Shown piece after piece: positions 34,379-43,140 of a DNA stretch of 64,000 nt (position 1 is its first letter; each line of letters begins with the position of its first letter). The notes beneath the pieces were generated by a model. The model was given only the letters and a program-made list of their open reading frames with translations. It was not told the DNA's origin and made no database searches. The translations under genes and the position numbers were made by a program. Source of the DNA: Paenibacillus sophorae. Lineage in GTDB: Bacteria; Bacillota; Bacilli; Paenibacillales; Paenibacillaceae. Location of the stretch: the NCBI RefSeq assembly GCF_018966525.1, contig NZ_CP076607.1:4650001-4714000 (forward strand). The letters are read 5' to 3'.

Positions 34379-35113
34379 TCAGACAGTACGACCCACGGAA
34401 GAGTTAAAGGATTTAGCTGATAGAACCTGATTAATGACCTTTGTCACTTCTTCCGGATATTCAGTAATGAAGAAGTGTCCTCCGTTCATTTCGTAAATAG
34501 GAGAGGAACAATCAGTGAGATTTTTCCATAAAAGCAAATCCTCGAATCTGATGTTACTATCGCTTCTGCCCGTTAATATCGTCATGTCACAGGCAATAGA
34601 CTCATCTTTCTCTACAAATTTATAGTTCTCAATAATTTGAAAATCGTTTTTTATTATAGGCAGAATTACATCAAGAATAAGGGGATTATCAAGAATATCA
34701 TCGGGTGTCCCCCCAAATGCCCTAAGGACATTAATAAAGTCACTGTCAGCCATACCTGAATAATTCGTTTCTGATTCTAGTTGGGGCGCTTGTCTGCCTG
34801 ACACAAAGAGGTGCAGCGGATGCTTTCCTCCTGCGCGCCGAATTGCGTAATAAACTTCATAGGCCAGCCAACTGCCCATACTATGTCCGAATAATGCATA
34901 GCAGCCATCCTCTATGTAAGCCTTGATTTGCTGGTAAACATCCTGAACCGCCTCATCGAAAGTTTCATAGAACGGTTCCTTGAATCTTCTTCCCCTTCCC
35001 GCCAACTCGACTGGAATCAATTCGATGGAAGGATCAATAAATTTGCGCCAAGTGTTAAACGATGAGGCTGAGCCTCCAGCATAAGGAAAACACAGCAGTT
35101 TAACGCGTTGCAT
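34379..35113 (-). CDS. Type II thioesterase (surfactin/gramicidin TE family)
   Basis: 244 residues, alpha/beta-hydrolase. The family N-terminus is KLLCFPYAGGSASSFNTWR; the nucleophile elbow is GHSMGSWLAYEV (Ser about residue 90), the acid is in TILTGRSDSNI and the catalytic His is in NGGHFFI. These enzymes remove wrong or stalled acyl groups from carrier domains of non-ribosomal peptide or polyketide synthetases. No synthetase lies in the window. Its start at ATG 35113 overlaps the end of the sfp-like gene by 14 nt, with GGGAGGG before it, so the two are translated together. AT-rich relative to flanking genes. Confidence 0.92.
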   Translation of the reverse strand: MQRVKLLCFPYAGGSASSFNTWRKFIDPSIELIPVELAGRGRRFKEPFYETFDEAVQDVYQQIKAYIEDGCYALFGHSMGSWLAYEVYYAIRRAGGKHPLHLFVSGRQAPQLESETNYSGMADSDFINVLRAFGGTPDDILDNPLILDVILPIIKNDFQIIENYKFVEKDESIACDMTILTGRSDSNIRFEDLLLWKNLTDCSSPIYEMNGGHFFITEYPEEVTKVINQVLSAKSFNSSVGRTV

Positions 35114-35828
35114 AATTCCCTCCCGATACCTCAACAAATTCCTTGAATAGTTCAAGGCAATCGATCCTTTGTATCTCTTCGGGATGATTTGGGTTTTCAG
35201 AGCATAGTGTGACCTTGTATTGGGGGAAGAGATGGAACGCTTTGAAATAGCAATCCGGTTCTTTGACCGGAAAGCCGTCTTTTTCGGACAGCTCAATACC
35301 GTTATCGTCAATCCGGATAGAGAAAGAATTGAGCGGCATGGACAGTCCTTTACCTCTAAACTTGATATAGCTCTCCTTGGCGGTCCACAATTGATAGAAA
35401 TAATCGTTACGCCTATCTTCGGGTATTTCCTTTATTTCTTTGTTCTCCCTGCCGGAAAAGAAGCGGTCGGCTATAGTTAGGTCTATAGGCTTGATCTCTT
35501 CTATGTCGATTCCTATAGGATGCTGGTCAACGGCGCAAAGAACATAGTCTCCGGAATGCGATAGATTATAATGATAATCCGGATATGCGACAAGAAAAGG
35601 TTTGCCGTACCGATTAACCGTGAACCGAAGAGATTCGTTGTCAACTCTATGTTCTCGAAGGAACAAGGTTCGAATCAAGGCTTCCGCTACTACGCTTCGG
35701 ATACGGTCATCCTTTCTGGAAAAGCGGAGCGTACGGTTTCTCCTCTCTTCCGACAGACGATTCAGTACCTCATGATAATCTGTTCCTGGTGACTTGGGGA
35801 TTTTCACGCCATAAATACCGACCAACAC
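35100..35828 (-). CDS. 4'-phosphopantetheinyl transferase, Sfp type
   Basis: 242 residues. Sfp-type enzymes convert apo carrier proteins of peptide/polyketide synthetases to the holo form with CoA. Signatures: LSHSGDYVLCAV, PIGIDIEEIKPID (Mg-binding Asp-x-Glu), and FYQLWTAKESYIKFRGKGL (WxxKEA/S region). Two starts are possible: ATG 35834 directly touches AAGGAG, whereas GTG 35828 is spaced 6 nt; I use GTG. The gene pairs with the type II thioesterase. Low GC content compared with neighbours suggests acquisition. It is also the natural activator for any lipopeptide cluster elsewhere in the genome. Confidence 0.92.
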   Translation of the reverse strand: MLVGIYGVKIPKSPGTDYHEVLNRLSEERRNRTLRFSRKDDRIRSVVAEALIRTLFLREHRVDNESLRFTVNRYGKPFLVAYPDYHYNLSHSGDYVLCAVDQHPIGIDIEEIKPIDLTIADRFFSGRENKEIKEIPEDRRNDYFYQLWTAKESYIKFRGKGLSMPLNSFSIRIDDNGIELSEKDGFPVKEPDCYFKAFHLFPQYKVTLCSENPNHPEEIQRIDCLELFKEFVEVSGGNYATR

Positions 35829-35941
35829 CCTCATCTCCTTAAAAATATTGATAAAATATTTATAATTTATCCTATATTTTCAAATATGCACCCATTGTAA
35901 ATTATGTTTTTGCGACTGTCCACTACTAAATTCAGCATCAG

Positions 35942-35992
35942 AAAAACAAAACCCGCAAAAAGCAGCCTTAGCCAAGGCTTCTTCTTACGGGT
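35942..35992 (-). terminator. Strong rho-independent terminator after sigF
   Basis: Minus strand: AACCCGTAAGAAGAAGCCTT pairs imperfectly with AAGGCTGCTTTTTGCGGGTT and is followed by TTGTTTTTC. It ends the spoIIA operon. Confidence 0.9.
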
Positions 35993-36010
35993 TGTCCGTT
36001 CGGTAACCAT

Positions 36011-36766
36011 TCACTGCGCAATCTGCTCCTTGATACTTTGCAAAATCTTCTTCTCCAGCCGCGACACCTGGACCTGGGAAATGCCAAGGCGGCTTGCAAC
36101 CTCGGACTGGGTCTGGTCGCGGTAGTAGCGAAGGTAGACGATCAACCGTTCACGCTCGGTCAGGGAACCGATGGCTTCATTCAGCGCAAGCTTGTCGAAC
36201 CATTTCTCCTGGGACTCGTCAGCGATCTGATCGATCAGGGTAATCGGGTCGCCGTCATTCTCGAACACGGTCTCGTGGATCGAGGTCGGCGGCTTGTTGG
36301 CCTCCTGGGCGAAGACGATTTCTTCGGGCGTGACGCCCAGCGCCTCCGCCACCTCGCCGATTGTCGGCAGACGGCCATGCGTTTTAGACATCTCGTCCTT
36401 CATTTTGCGAACCTTGTTGGCCATTTCCTTAAGCGACCGGCTGACCTTCAGGGTACCGTCATCGCGCAGGAACCGTTGGATCTCGCCGATAATCATCGGC
36501 ACGGCGTAGGTCGAGAACTTGACGTCATAGCTGAGATCGAACTTGTCCACGGACTTCAGCAGACCGATACAACCGATCTGGAACAGGTCGTCAGGCTCGT
36601 ATCCCCGGTTCATAAACCGCTGCACCACCGACCAGACAAGCCGGATATTGCAGCTTACCAGCGTGTCGCGGGCAGTCGTGTCACCGGCTTGGCTGAGCGC
36701 GATCAGCCGTTTGACCTCCGCATCGTCCAAATAGGTCTGCGGAGCTTTTTTTGATTCTGCATCCAT
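36011..36766 (-). CDS. sigF: RNA polymerase sigma-F factor
   Basis: 251 residues, the first forespore-specific sigma factor (SpoIIAC). Region 2 reads IRLVWSVVQRFMNRGYEPDD followed by LFQIGCIGLLKSVDKFDL and KFSTYAVPMIIGEIQRFLRD; region 3 and the region 4 helix-turn-helix follow (SEVASRLGISQVQVSRLEKK). It is held inactive by SpoIIAB encoded just upstream (11-nt gap). The order dacF-spoIIAA-spoIIAB-sigF equals that of B. subtilis. Expression is expected from the sigma-H-type promoter before spoIIAA. Confidence 0.97.
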   Translation of the reverse strand: MDAESKKAPQTYLDDAEVKRLIALSQAGDTTARDTLVSCNIRLVWSVVQRFMNRGYEPDDLFQIGCIGLLKSVDKFDLSYDVKFSTYAVPMIIGEIQRFLRDDGTLKVSRSLKEMANKVRKMKDEMSKTHGRLPTIGEVAEALGVTPEEIVFAQEANKPPTSIHETVFENDGDPITLIDQIADESQEKWFDKLALNEAIGSLTERERLIVYLRYYRDQTQSEVASRLGISQVQVSRLEKKILQSIKEQIAQ

Positions 36767-36777
36767 GGCTCCATCCC

Positions 36778-37233
36778 CTAATTATATAAAGCTTTTTTTG
36801 AGACGATCGTCTTCTTCATATGGATTGAGGTCCCTTGTCCGGGTTCGCTGGTGACTTCAAATTCGTCCATGAAGTTCTCCATGATGGTAAAGCCCATGCC
36901 CGAACGCTCCAGCTCCGGCTTGGATGTGTACAGCGGCTGCTGCGCCAGCTCCAGATCGTCGATGCCCTTACCCTTGTCCTCGATCACAAGATGCACCGTC
37001 TCCCCTTTGATAACCGCAGAGATGTATACAATCCCCGACGGATCGCTGTCATAGCCGTGAATAATGCAGTTGGTGACCGCCTCCGACACAACCGTCTTCA
37101 GATCGTTCAGCTCATCCAGAGTCGGATCGAGCCTGGAGACGAAAGCCGCGACGACTACGCGCGCGAACGACTCATTCTCCGACAGCGCCGCAAACTGGAC
37201 GCTCATGTAATTTTCCGATTGTTCCTGTGTCAT
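36778..37233 (-). CDS. spoIIAB: Anti-sigma-F factor SpoIIAB
   Basis: 151 residues, a GHKL-type serine kinase that binds sigma-F and phosphorylates SpoIIAA. ATP-lid and Bergerat motifs are visible: VVSEAVTNCIIHGYD (N box), VIEDKGKGIDDLE (D-x-G-x-G), SGMGFTIMENFMDE and GQGTSIHMKK. Its ATG overlaps the spoIIAA stop by 4 nt (ATGA), typical of tight coupling that keeps partner levels balanced. The N-terminus is a few residues longer than usual (MTQEQSENYMSVQF); an alternative start at the later Met is possible. Confidence 0.97.
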   Translation of the reverse strand: MTQEQSENYMSVQFAALSENESFARVVVAAFVSRLDPTLDELNDLKTVVSEAVTNCIIHGYDSDPSGIVYISAVIKGETVHLVIEDKGKGIDDLELAQQPLYTSKPELERSGMGFTIMENFMDEFEVTSEPGQGTSIHMKKTIVSKKALYN

Positions 37234-37583
37234 AACGCCACCTCCAAATCCGAAAGCGCTGCGCTCTCATCCTCATACAGCGGCATGATTTTCAGCAGAC
37301 CCGACATTTCCAGGAGCCGCTTGACCGGCGGATTGGCATCGCAGATGACCATTTTTCCGCCTTTGCCGCGAATCAGCTTGTACCGTCCCAGAATAACGCC
37401 CAGCCCCGAGCTGTCCATGAACTGAAGATCCTTCAAGTTCAGTACAAGATGCTCCACCTGCTTCCGCAGAATCGCTTCATCCAAGTCCATTCTCACAAAA
37501 TCGGCTGCGTGATGGTCCAGCTCCCCGGTCAGACGAACGACCAGCACACCCCTGTGATGTTCCAACTGCACATGAGAATTCAT
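37230..37583 (-). CDS. spoIIAA: Anti-sigma-F factor antagonist SpoIIAA
   Basis: 117 residues, STAS domain. The phosphorylated serine lies in LKDLQFMDSSGLGVILGRYK, the family hallmark. Dephosphorylated SpoIIAA releases sigma-F from SpoIIAB in the forespore. AGGAGAG stands before the ATG, and a sigma-H-like promoter lies about 67 nt upstream. First gene of the spoIIA trio. Confidence 0.97.
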   Translation of the reverse strand: MNSHVQLEHHRGVLVVRLTGELDHHAADFVRMDLDEAILRKQVEHLVLNLKDLQFMDSSGLGVILGRYKLIRGKGGKMVICDANPPVKRLLEMSGLLKIMPLYEDESAALSDLEVAL

Positions 37584-37649
37584 TTCGCCACTCTCCTCTT
37601 CGTTGCTTTGAAACGGCCTTTGGCAGCTTACAACGTCTTCAAGGACAAC

Positions 37650-37679
37650 GATTTCTACGCGGTGGAGAGCGATTCCTGC
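37650..37679 (-). promoter_or_regulatory. Putative sigma-H promoter of the spoIIA operon
   Basis: Minus strand: GCAGGAATC (-35, consensus RNAGGAWWW, one mismatch), 12-bp spacer, GTAGAAATC (-10, consensus RNNGAATWW, two mismatches). spoIIA is driven by sigma-H and Spo0A in Bacillus. The rest of 37584-37806 contains no gene; I could not confirm a Spo0A box. Confidence 0.6.
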
Positions 37680-37806
37680 CTCACGACAAAACTAGAAGAA
37701 AACTCTCATCGTTCTACAAAAGGATCGGGACAAGCCGGCAAAAACCGCCTCATGTCCGGTTAAGCATGGGAAGACGAGTTCCGCAGTGTTACGCGCTGCT
37801 CGTCCG

Positions 37807-39003
37807 TCAGTTCACCTTGAACATTGAGCCCGCCGTCCGCTTGAACAGCTTCCACCAGCCGGCCTTGGCAATCTCCTCGGGCGCCTTCAGTTCATACTGC
37901 TTCACTACCGTATTGCCCTGGTAAACGACCAGCTTGCCGATCGTCTGGCCTTTGGATATTGGAGCCTTGACATTGTCCAGAATGACGGCTTCATGACGGA
38001 CACCTTCCTGGGTAATTCCTTTTTTCAGTAAAATAGTATAGTTCTCTTGCGCTGTGATCGGCAGTTCGGCCTTGACGCCCTTCCCGATCTTGAGCGTGCC
38101 CAGCTTGTCACCGGCCTTATGAATCGTATGGACTTTGTACTGCGAGAACAGGAAGTCGAACATGCCCGAGACCTCGCTGTTGCGCGTCTTTGTATTGGGC
38201 TCTCCCAGCACAACGGCGACTGCCCGCAGCCCGTCTCTTGACGCGGTTGCCGACAGACAGAATTTGGCCTCCGAAGTATATCCGGTCTTCAGCCCGTCCG
38301 CCCCGGTATAGAAGCGCACCAGCTTGTTCGTATTTACGAGCCAGAACGGCTTCTCCGAGTCCTTACGAAGATAATCCTGGTAGGAACCGGTATATTTGAT
38401 AATCCGGTCATGCTTCAGGAGCTCGCGGCTCATGACCGCGATGTCATGGGCAGAGGAATAGTGGTTCTCGGCAGGAAGCCCATTGCAGTTGGCAAAATGC
38501 GTATCCTTCAGGCCGAGCTCCTCCGCCCGTTTGTTCATCAGGTCGACAAAAGCGCTCTCCGAACCGGCGAGCTTCTCCGCCATCGCCACGGACGCGTCGT
38601 TGCCGGAAGCCATCGCGATGCCCTTCAGCATCTCGTCCACAGTCATCTCTTCACCCGGCTCCAGAAAAATCTGCGAGCCCCCCATCGACGCGGCGTAATC
38701 GCTTGTCCGGACCTTGTCGGTCAGCTTCAGCCGTCCGTCATCCAGCGCTTCAACGGTGAGCAGCATCGTCATAATCTTCGTGATGCTCGCCGGAGGCAGC
38801 TTATCATGGCTGTTCTTCTCGTAAATGACGGTGCCGGTCCCGGAATCCATCAGAATGGCCGAGCGCGCCTGCGGCGCCAGATCGGCCGCCTTGGCGGCAC
38901 CGCCGGACTTCTGCCCCTTTTCCTCCGCGAACGCCGCGGTGACCGGGCTCACAGCGCTAAAGACGATGCACAACGCCAGCAAACATAAGCGAAATTTTGT
39001 CAT
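37807..39003 (-). CDS. dacF: D-alanyl-D-alanine carboxypeptidase DacF
   Basis: 398 residues, S11 penicillin-binding protein. Signal peptide to about residue 27 (AAFAEE), then catalytic SITK (PPASITKIMTML), SGN (MASGNDAS) and KTG (ADGLKTGYTSEAKF). The C-terminal beta-sandwich and a terminal amphipathic segment (AGWWKLFKRTAGSMFKV) give a membrane anchor typical of the family. DacF works on spore cortex peptidoglycan from the forespore side. ATG 39003 has AGGAGG 10 nt and GGGG 7 nt upstream; a TTG codon precedes it. The gene lies upstream of spoIIAA as in B. subtilis. Confidence 0.95.
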   Translation of the reverse strand: MTKFRLCLLALCIVFSAVSPVTAAFAEEKGQKSGGAAKAADLAPQARSAILMDSGTGTVIYEKNSHDKLPPASITKIMTMLLTVEALDDGRLKLTDKVRTSDYAASMGGSQIFLEPGEEMTVDEMLKGIAMASGNDASVAMAEKLAGSESAFVDLMNKRAEELGLKDTHFANCNGLPAENHYSSAHDIAVMSRELLKHDRIIKYTGSYQDYLRKDSEKPFWLVNTNKLVRFYTGADGLKTGYTSEAKFCLSATASRDGLRAVAVVLGEPNTKTRNSEVSGMFDFLFSQYKVHTIHKAGDKLGTLKIGKGVKAELPITAQENYTILLKKGITQEGVRHEAVILDNVKAPISKGQTIGKLVVYQGNTVVKQYELKAPEEIAKAGWWKLFKRTAGSMFKVN

Positions 39004-39193
39004 CAAAGTTCCCCTCCTGAACGTTAACCTTCTTATCGCAGGTACTGTGTTCCAGTTTCGTCAGAAAAGGGCGGAAATATTCCATAATTTTGCTGGCAAG
39101 CAGGATTATTTGCTGTACAGGCGGAATTTTTTTAAGGAAAACCAGCTCGATCCTGTTATATACATTGATTGAAAAAAATAGTATGGAGGAAAA

Positions 39194-40267
39194 ATGTTGA
39201 AGACTCACAAATTAACGGACACACTGAACAAGGCGGCGGAGGAAATCGGTTTTTCGGGGACCGTTGCGCTAAAAATGCCCTGGTGCGACCCGCTTGTACT
39301 GCCGTATGGCTTCGCACAAAGAGAGAACCTGATTCCGAATAAAGCCTGCACTTCGTTCGGGACCGCTTCCGGCGGCAAGCTGTTTACGGCGCTTTCCATT
39401 TGTCAGCTTGCGGAACAAGGCGAATTGAAGCTTGACGGACGGATCGGGGACTACCTCAATCTGAAGGAAGATTTTCCCCATTTCAATAAAGAGATTACGA
39501 TCCACCATCTGCTCACCCACTCCTCCGGGATCAGCGACTATTTCGATGAAGAAGTAATGGACGATTTCGAGCAGTTGTGGGAGAAGCACCCGATGTATAG
39601 GCTTAGGACGCTCGGGGATTTTGTACCACTAATCCGGGATCTGCCGATAAAATTCACTCCGGGCGGGCGGTTTCACTATAATAATGCGGGGTACATCGTG
39701 CTTGGGCTTGTTATTGAGCGGGAATCGGGCATGCCATTTGCCGATTATGTAGAAAGCCGGATTTTCCAGCCTTGCGGGATGACAAGATCAGGTTACTATC
39801 CATTGGATAGGCTGCCGGCGGATACGGCAACAGGCTACATTGATGAGGAGGACGGTACGTGGAGAAGCAATATCTACTCTATTCCCGTCAAAGGGGGCGC
39901 GGATGGCGGCGTATTCCTGGCAGCCCCGGATATGCTTAAATTCTGGGATGCTTTAATGAACGGCGGCCTGCTGGGGGCGGATCTGCTCGGATGCCTGTTG
40001 TCCCCGCAGATCGCCGATAAAGATTGTGAATATTACGGCTATGGCATCTGGATTACGAAACGGGACGACATATCAGTAAAATACCATATTATGGGATCCG
40101 ATCCGGGCGTCTCCTTTCGCTCCGCCTTCTATCCCGGGCCCGGCCTCGCGCTGGCCGTAACCTGCAACAAAAGCATGGGAGCGTACCGTATGATGCGGAT
40201 GGTTGAAGAGGAACTGCTTACAGAGGAACTGGCTTGGAAGGCAGAAGTTCCAATGATTGACCTATGA
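39194..40267 (+). CDS. Serine hydrolase of the beta-lactamase / penicillin-binding protein-like family
   Basis: 357 residues, class C beta-lactamase-like fold (Beta-lactamase PF00144 type). The nucleophile motif is Ser-x-x-Lys in FGTASGGKLFTAL (about residue 60); the Tyr-x-Asn motif is in FHYNNAGYIVLG; HLLTHSSGISDYFDEEV is the common family segment. There is no signal peptide, so it is cytoplasmic and probably an esterase or peptidase, not a drug-resistance enzyme. GGAGG lies 4 nt before ATG 39194. It is divergent from dacF and convergent with the flavin reductase gene. Confidence 0.85.
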   Translation: MLKTHKLTDTLNKAAEEIGFSGTVALKMPWCDPLVLPYGFAQRENLIPNKACTSFGTASGGKLFTALSICQLAEQGELKLDGRIGDYLNLKEDFPHFNKEITIHHLLTHSSGISDYFDEEVMDDFEQLWEKHPMYRLRTLGDFVPLIRDLPIKFTPGGRFHYNNAGYIVLGLVIERESGMPFADYVESRIFQPCGMTRSGYYPLDRLPADTATGYIDEEDGTWRSNIYSIPVKGGADGGVFLAAPDMLKFWDALMNGGLLGADLLGCLLSPQIADKDCEYYGYGIWITKRDDISVKYHIMGSDPGVSFRSAFYPGPGLALAVTCNKSMGAYRMMRMVEEELLTEELAWKAEVPMIDL

Positions 40268-40322
40268 AAAAACGGGGGTATCCCATAAGCCATAGTAGAA
40301 ATGACTTATGGGATACCCCCGT
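40264..40322. terminator. Long perfect hairpin, bidirectional terminator
   Basis: An 18-bp perfect stem (ACGGGGGTATCCCATAAG with its complement) around a 14-nt loop; on the minus strand followed by TTTTTTCA. It overlaps the last codons of the plus-strand hydrolase gene and ends the nucleoside operon from the other side. Confidence 0.88.
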
Positions 40323-40356
40323 CCTTGCCGGGTCAAGAATAATCCGTCAATCGAAT

Positions 40357-40869
40357 TTATTCCTTGATCCGGACCTGCGTAATCTCTCCAACATACAAAC
40401 GATGGTAATCTTTTTTGGGGTACATCTGATGAATGCTTTCATCCAGAAACTTAGCCGGGTCCAAGTCCTGATAGTAGAGCTTGCGGCATTCGAGCACAAG
40501 TCTGGCTTCCTGGAAATATACAATCCCCGGCGTGTCTTCCACAGGAGTGATGTCCGCAGCCTCGGCTTTATCCGTATCTCTTCCCGAAGCGCTTCCGCAG
40601 ATTTCCAGCGCACTCCGGTATTCCTCCGTAAAAAACGACAGAGAGAACGTGTCGGCGGCTTCCATGAATTCGTAAGTATAGCGGGTTGGCCTTACTACGC
40701 AAAAAGCGATGTTTTTGTGCCAGAGGATGCCGAGTCCGCCCCAGCTGGCTGTCATCGTGTTATACCGCTGCGCTCCTCCAGCCGTGATCAGCATCCAGTC
40801 TTGCCCAATTAACTTGAACACATTATCCGTCAGTTCTTGCGGATCCAACAATTTAAACGCTTGGCTCAT
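40357..40869 (-). CDS. Flavin reductase-like domain protein
   Basis: 170 residues of the FMN-binding flavin reductase-like family. Visible features are NTMTASWGGLGILWHKNIAFCVVRPTRYTYEFM (flavin-binding strand-loop), FSLSFFTEEYRSALEICGS with the dimer interface, and EARLVLECRKLYYQDLDP. ATG 40869 has GGAGG 7 nt upstream. It is the last gene of the pdp operon (47-nt gap, no terminator between), so it is expressed with nucleoside salvage, for reasons I cannot infer. Electron donor and acceptor unknown. Confidence 0.85.
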   Translation of the reverse strand: MSQAFKLLDPQELTDNVFKLIGQDWMLITAGGAQRYNTMTASWGGLGILWHKNIAFCVVRPTRYTYEFMEAADTFSLSFFTEEYRSALEICGSASGRDTDKAEAADITPVEDTPGIVYFQEARLVLECRKLYYQDLDPAKFLDESIHQMYPKKDYHRLYVGEITQVRIKE

Positions 40870-40916
40870 TCCTTCTCCTCCACCACATGAAATACAATCA
40901 ATCCCAGTATACTCCA

Positions 40917-42248
40917 TTAATACCGGGTTACGCCATCCTTTGTAACGATGGCATAAACGAGTGGCGGCGGCGTTACCGGCTGAGCCGTAATGCGGTAGGC
41001 TTCAAGCACCTTGTCCTCGGCTTCCTTTACCTTGCTCTCGGAAGCGTCGTTCACATGCAGGACGGCCAATATGTCTCCGGCGGAGACGGCGTCCCCAACC
41101 TTCTTCGACAGCACGATGCCGACGGCCAAGTCGATGACGGATTCCTTAGTCTCCCGTCCCGCGCCGAGCAGCATGGCGGCGATGCCGATTTCCTCGGCCT
41201 GGATCGCTTCGATATGGCCATCTGCTGCCGCTTTAACCTCTACCTGCTTCCGGGCGGCGGGCAGCATCGAAGGCGATTCAATCTGGGCCGCATCCCCGCC
41301 CTGGGCCGCGACGATCTCCTTCAGCTTCTCAAACGCGCTGCCGTCCGCGATGTGCTCACGAAGGATCGCGCGAGCTTCCTCCGTATCCTTCGCCTTGCCG
41401 CCGAGAACCAGCATCTGGCTGCCAAGGATAAGGCATACTTCAGTGAGGTCCTTCGGACCATTGCCGCGCAGCGTTTCGATGCCTTCCTTGATTTCCAGCG
41501 CGTTGCCGATGCCGTACCCAAGCGGCTGGTCCATGTCGCTGATGACGGCGACCGTGTTGCGGCCAAGCTGGGTTCCGATATCGACCATCGCCTGCGCCAG
41601 CGCGATGGAATCATCCAGCGTCTTCATGAACGCGCCGCTGCCGGTCTTGACATCAAGCACGATCGCGTCCGCGCCGGCGGCGATTTTCTTGCTCATGACG
41701 GAGCTGGCGATGAGCGGAATGGATTCCACTGTAGCTGTCACATCCCGCAGGGCGTACAGCTTCTTGTCAGCCGGGGTAATATTGCCGGACTGGCCGATAA
41801 CCGCCGCGCCAATTTCGCCGACCTGGGCGAAAAAGCGCTCGCGGTCCATCTCGACGGAGAAGCCGGAGATGGACTCCAGCTTGTCCAGCGTGCCGCCGGT
41901 GTGGCCGAGGCCGCGCCCGGACATTTTTGCGACCGGCACGCCAGCCGATGCCACTAGGGGAGCTAGAACGACGGTCGTCTTATCCCCCACGCCTCCGGTA
42001 GAGTGCTTGTCCACCTTGATGCCCGCGATCGGACTAAGGTCGACCTGGTCGCCGGACTTGGCCATTTCCAGGGTCAAATCACCGGTCTCGCGGGCGTTCA
42101 TACCTTGGAAATAGACGGCCATCGCCCAAGCGGACATTTGATAGTCAGGTATTTCCCCGCGGCTGTAGCCTTGGATGAGGAAAGAGATTTCCTCGCGGCT
42201 CAGCTCGCCTCCGTCTCTTTTCTTATGGATAATGTCGATCGCCCGCAT
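40917..42248 (-). CDS. pdp: Pyrimidine-nucleoside phosphorylase
   Basis: 443 residues. Pdp splits uridine, deoxyuridine and thymidine with phosphate into base and (deoxy)ribose 1-phosphate. Signatures: VDKHSTGGVGDKTTVVLAPLVA (phosphate-binding), MSGRGLGHTGGTLDKLESI, and KKIAAGADAIVLDVKTGSGAFM. It is homologous to anthranilate phosphoribosyltransferase folds. Its ATG is 1 nt from the upstream pnp stop, indicating coupling. With deoB, the product can be converted to (deoxy)ribose 5-phosphate. Member of the yqzK-xerD-deoB-pnp-pnp-pdp operon. Confidence 0.95.
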   Translation of the reverse strand: MRAIDIIHKKRDGGELSREEISFLIQGYSRGEIPDYQMSAWAMAVYFQGMNARETGDLTLEMAKSGDQVDLSPIAGIKVDKHSTGGVGDKTTVVLAPLVASAGVPVAKMSGRGLGHTGGTLDKLESISGFSVEMDRERFFAQVGEIGAAVIGQSGNITPADKKLYALRDVTATVESIPLIASSVMSKKIAAGADAIVLDVKTGSGAFMKTLDDSIALAQAMVDIGTQLGRNTVAVISDMDQPLGYGIGNALEIKEGIETLRGNGPKDLTEVCLILGSQMLVLGGKAKDTEEARAILREHIADGSAFEKLKEIVAAQGGDAAQIESPSMLPAARKQVEVKAAADGHIEAIQAEEIGIAAMLLGAGRETKESVIDLAVGIVLSKKVGDAVSAGDILAVLHVNDASESKVKEAEDKVLEAYRITAQPVTPPPLVYAIVTKDGVTRY

Positions 42249-42249
42249 A

Positions 42250-43125
42250 TTAAATCTGTACCTCGCGCACGAAAGCGCGGACGAGGCCGATAAACTTCGG
42301 TTTGGTCAGATTCGCAACCTTGACTACCTGCTCATGCGTCAAGGGCTCCAATTCGTCGCCGATCGCCATGTCGGTAATACAGGTAATGCCCAGCACTTTC
42401 AGTCTGCTGTGACTCGCGGCGATCACTTCGGGAACAGTCGACATGCCGACGGCGTCGCCGCCGAGAAGCGCGAGCATATTAAGCTCGGAAGGCGTCTCAT
42501 AGGTCGGGCCGCTAATGCCTGCGTATACCCCTTCCTGAAGCTTCAGGCTGTCTCCGTCCTCTCCCTTGATTTCCGGCGCCAGCTTCTTGGCAAGCGCGAT
42601 ATATTCCGGGTCGTAGGCGCGGGACATGTCCGGGAAACGCACGCCAAGCTCCGGATCATTCGGTCCGATCAGCGGATTGTCACCCGTCATATTCAGATGA
42701 TCGGTGATCAGCATCAGGTCGCCTGCTTTGAACGCCCGGTTCATGCCGCCGCCCGCATTGGTGATAACGAGCGTGCCGATGCCGAGCTTGGCCAGAACGT
42801 ATACGGGCAGCACAACCTTGCGCATCGCATAGCCTTCATAATAGTGGAAACGTCCCTGCATGATGATAACGTCCTTGCCTTCCAGCTTGCCGATGACGAA
42901 TCGTCCGGCATGTCCTTCCACCGTCGAGCGCGGAAAATGAGGAATCTCTTCGTAAGGCAAGTATACGGCATCCTCAATCTGGTCGCCCAGATCGCCAAGG
43001 CCGGAACCGAGGATCAGGCCGATGACCGGCTTATAAGCCCCCAGCTTGGACTCGACATAGGCGGCGGCTTCCTTTACTTGTACGCCGTAAGCGGCCTCTG
43101 ATGCGTTGTTTGCGGATTGTGTCAT
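42250..43125 (-). CDS. Purine-nucleoside phosphorylase paralogue with Asn-to-Asp change at the base site
   Basis: 291 residues, trimeric (PNP I) family. It has the phosphate loop GLILGSGLG, HFPRSTVEGHAGRF, GRFHYYEGY, and the base-recognition Glu motif GPTYETPSEL. The second base-binding motif, usually I-T-N, is here CITDMAIG with Asp252 (codon 42370-42372), unlike the neighbour gene (CITNMAAG). In human PNP the Asn243-to-Asp change extends activity to adenosine, so this paralogue may accept 6-aminopurines. AGGAGG lies 8 nt before the ATG. It stands second of a tandem pair, after the normal pnp and before pdp. Confidence 0.93.
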   Translation of the reverse strand: MTQSANNASEAAYGVQVKEAAAYVESKLGAYKPVIGLILGSGLGDLGDQIEDAVYLPYEEIPHFPRSTVEGHAGRFVIGKLEGKDVIIMQGRFHYYEGYAMRKVVLPVYVLAKLGIGTLVITNAGGGMNRAFKAGDLMLITDHLNMTGDNPLIGPNDPELGVRFPDMSRAYDPEYIALAKKLAPEIKGEDGDSLKLQEGVYAGISGPTYETPSELNMLALLGGDAVGMSTVPEVIAASHSRLKVLGITCITDMAIGDELEPLTHEQVVKVANLTKPKFIGLVRAFVREVQI

Positions 43126-43140
43126 TGTAGATTCCTCCTT

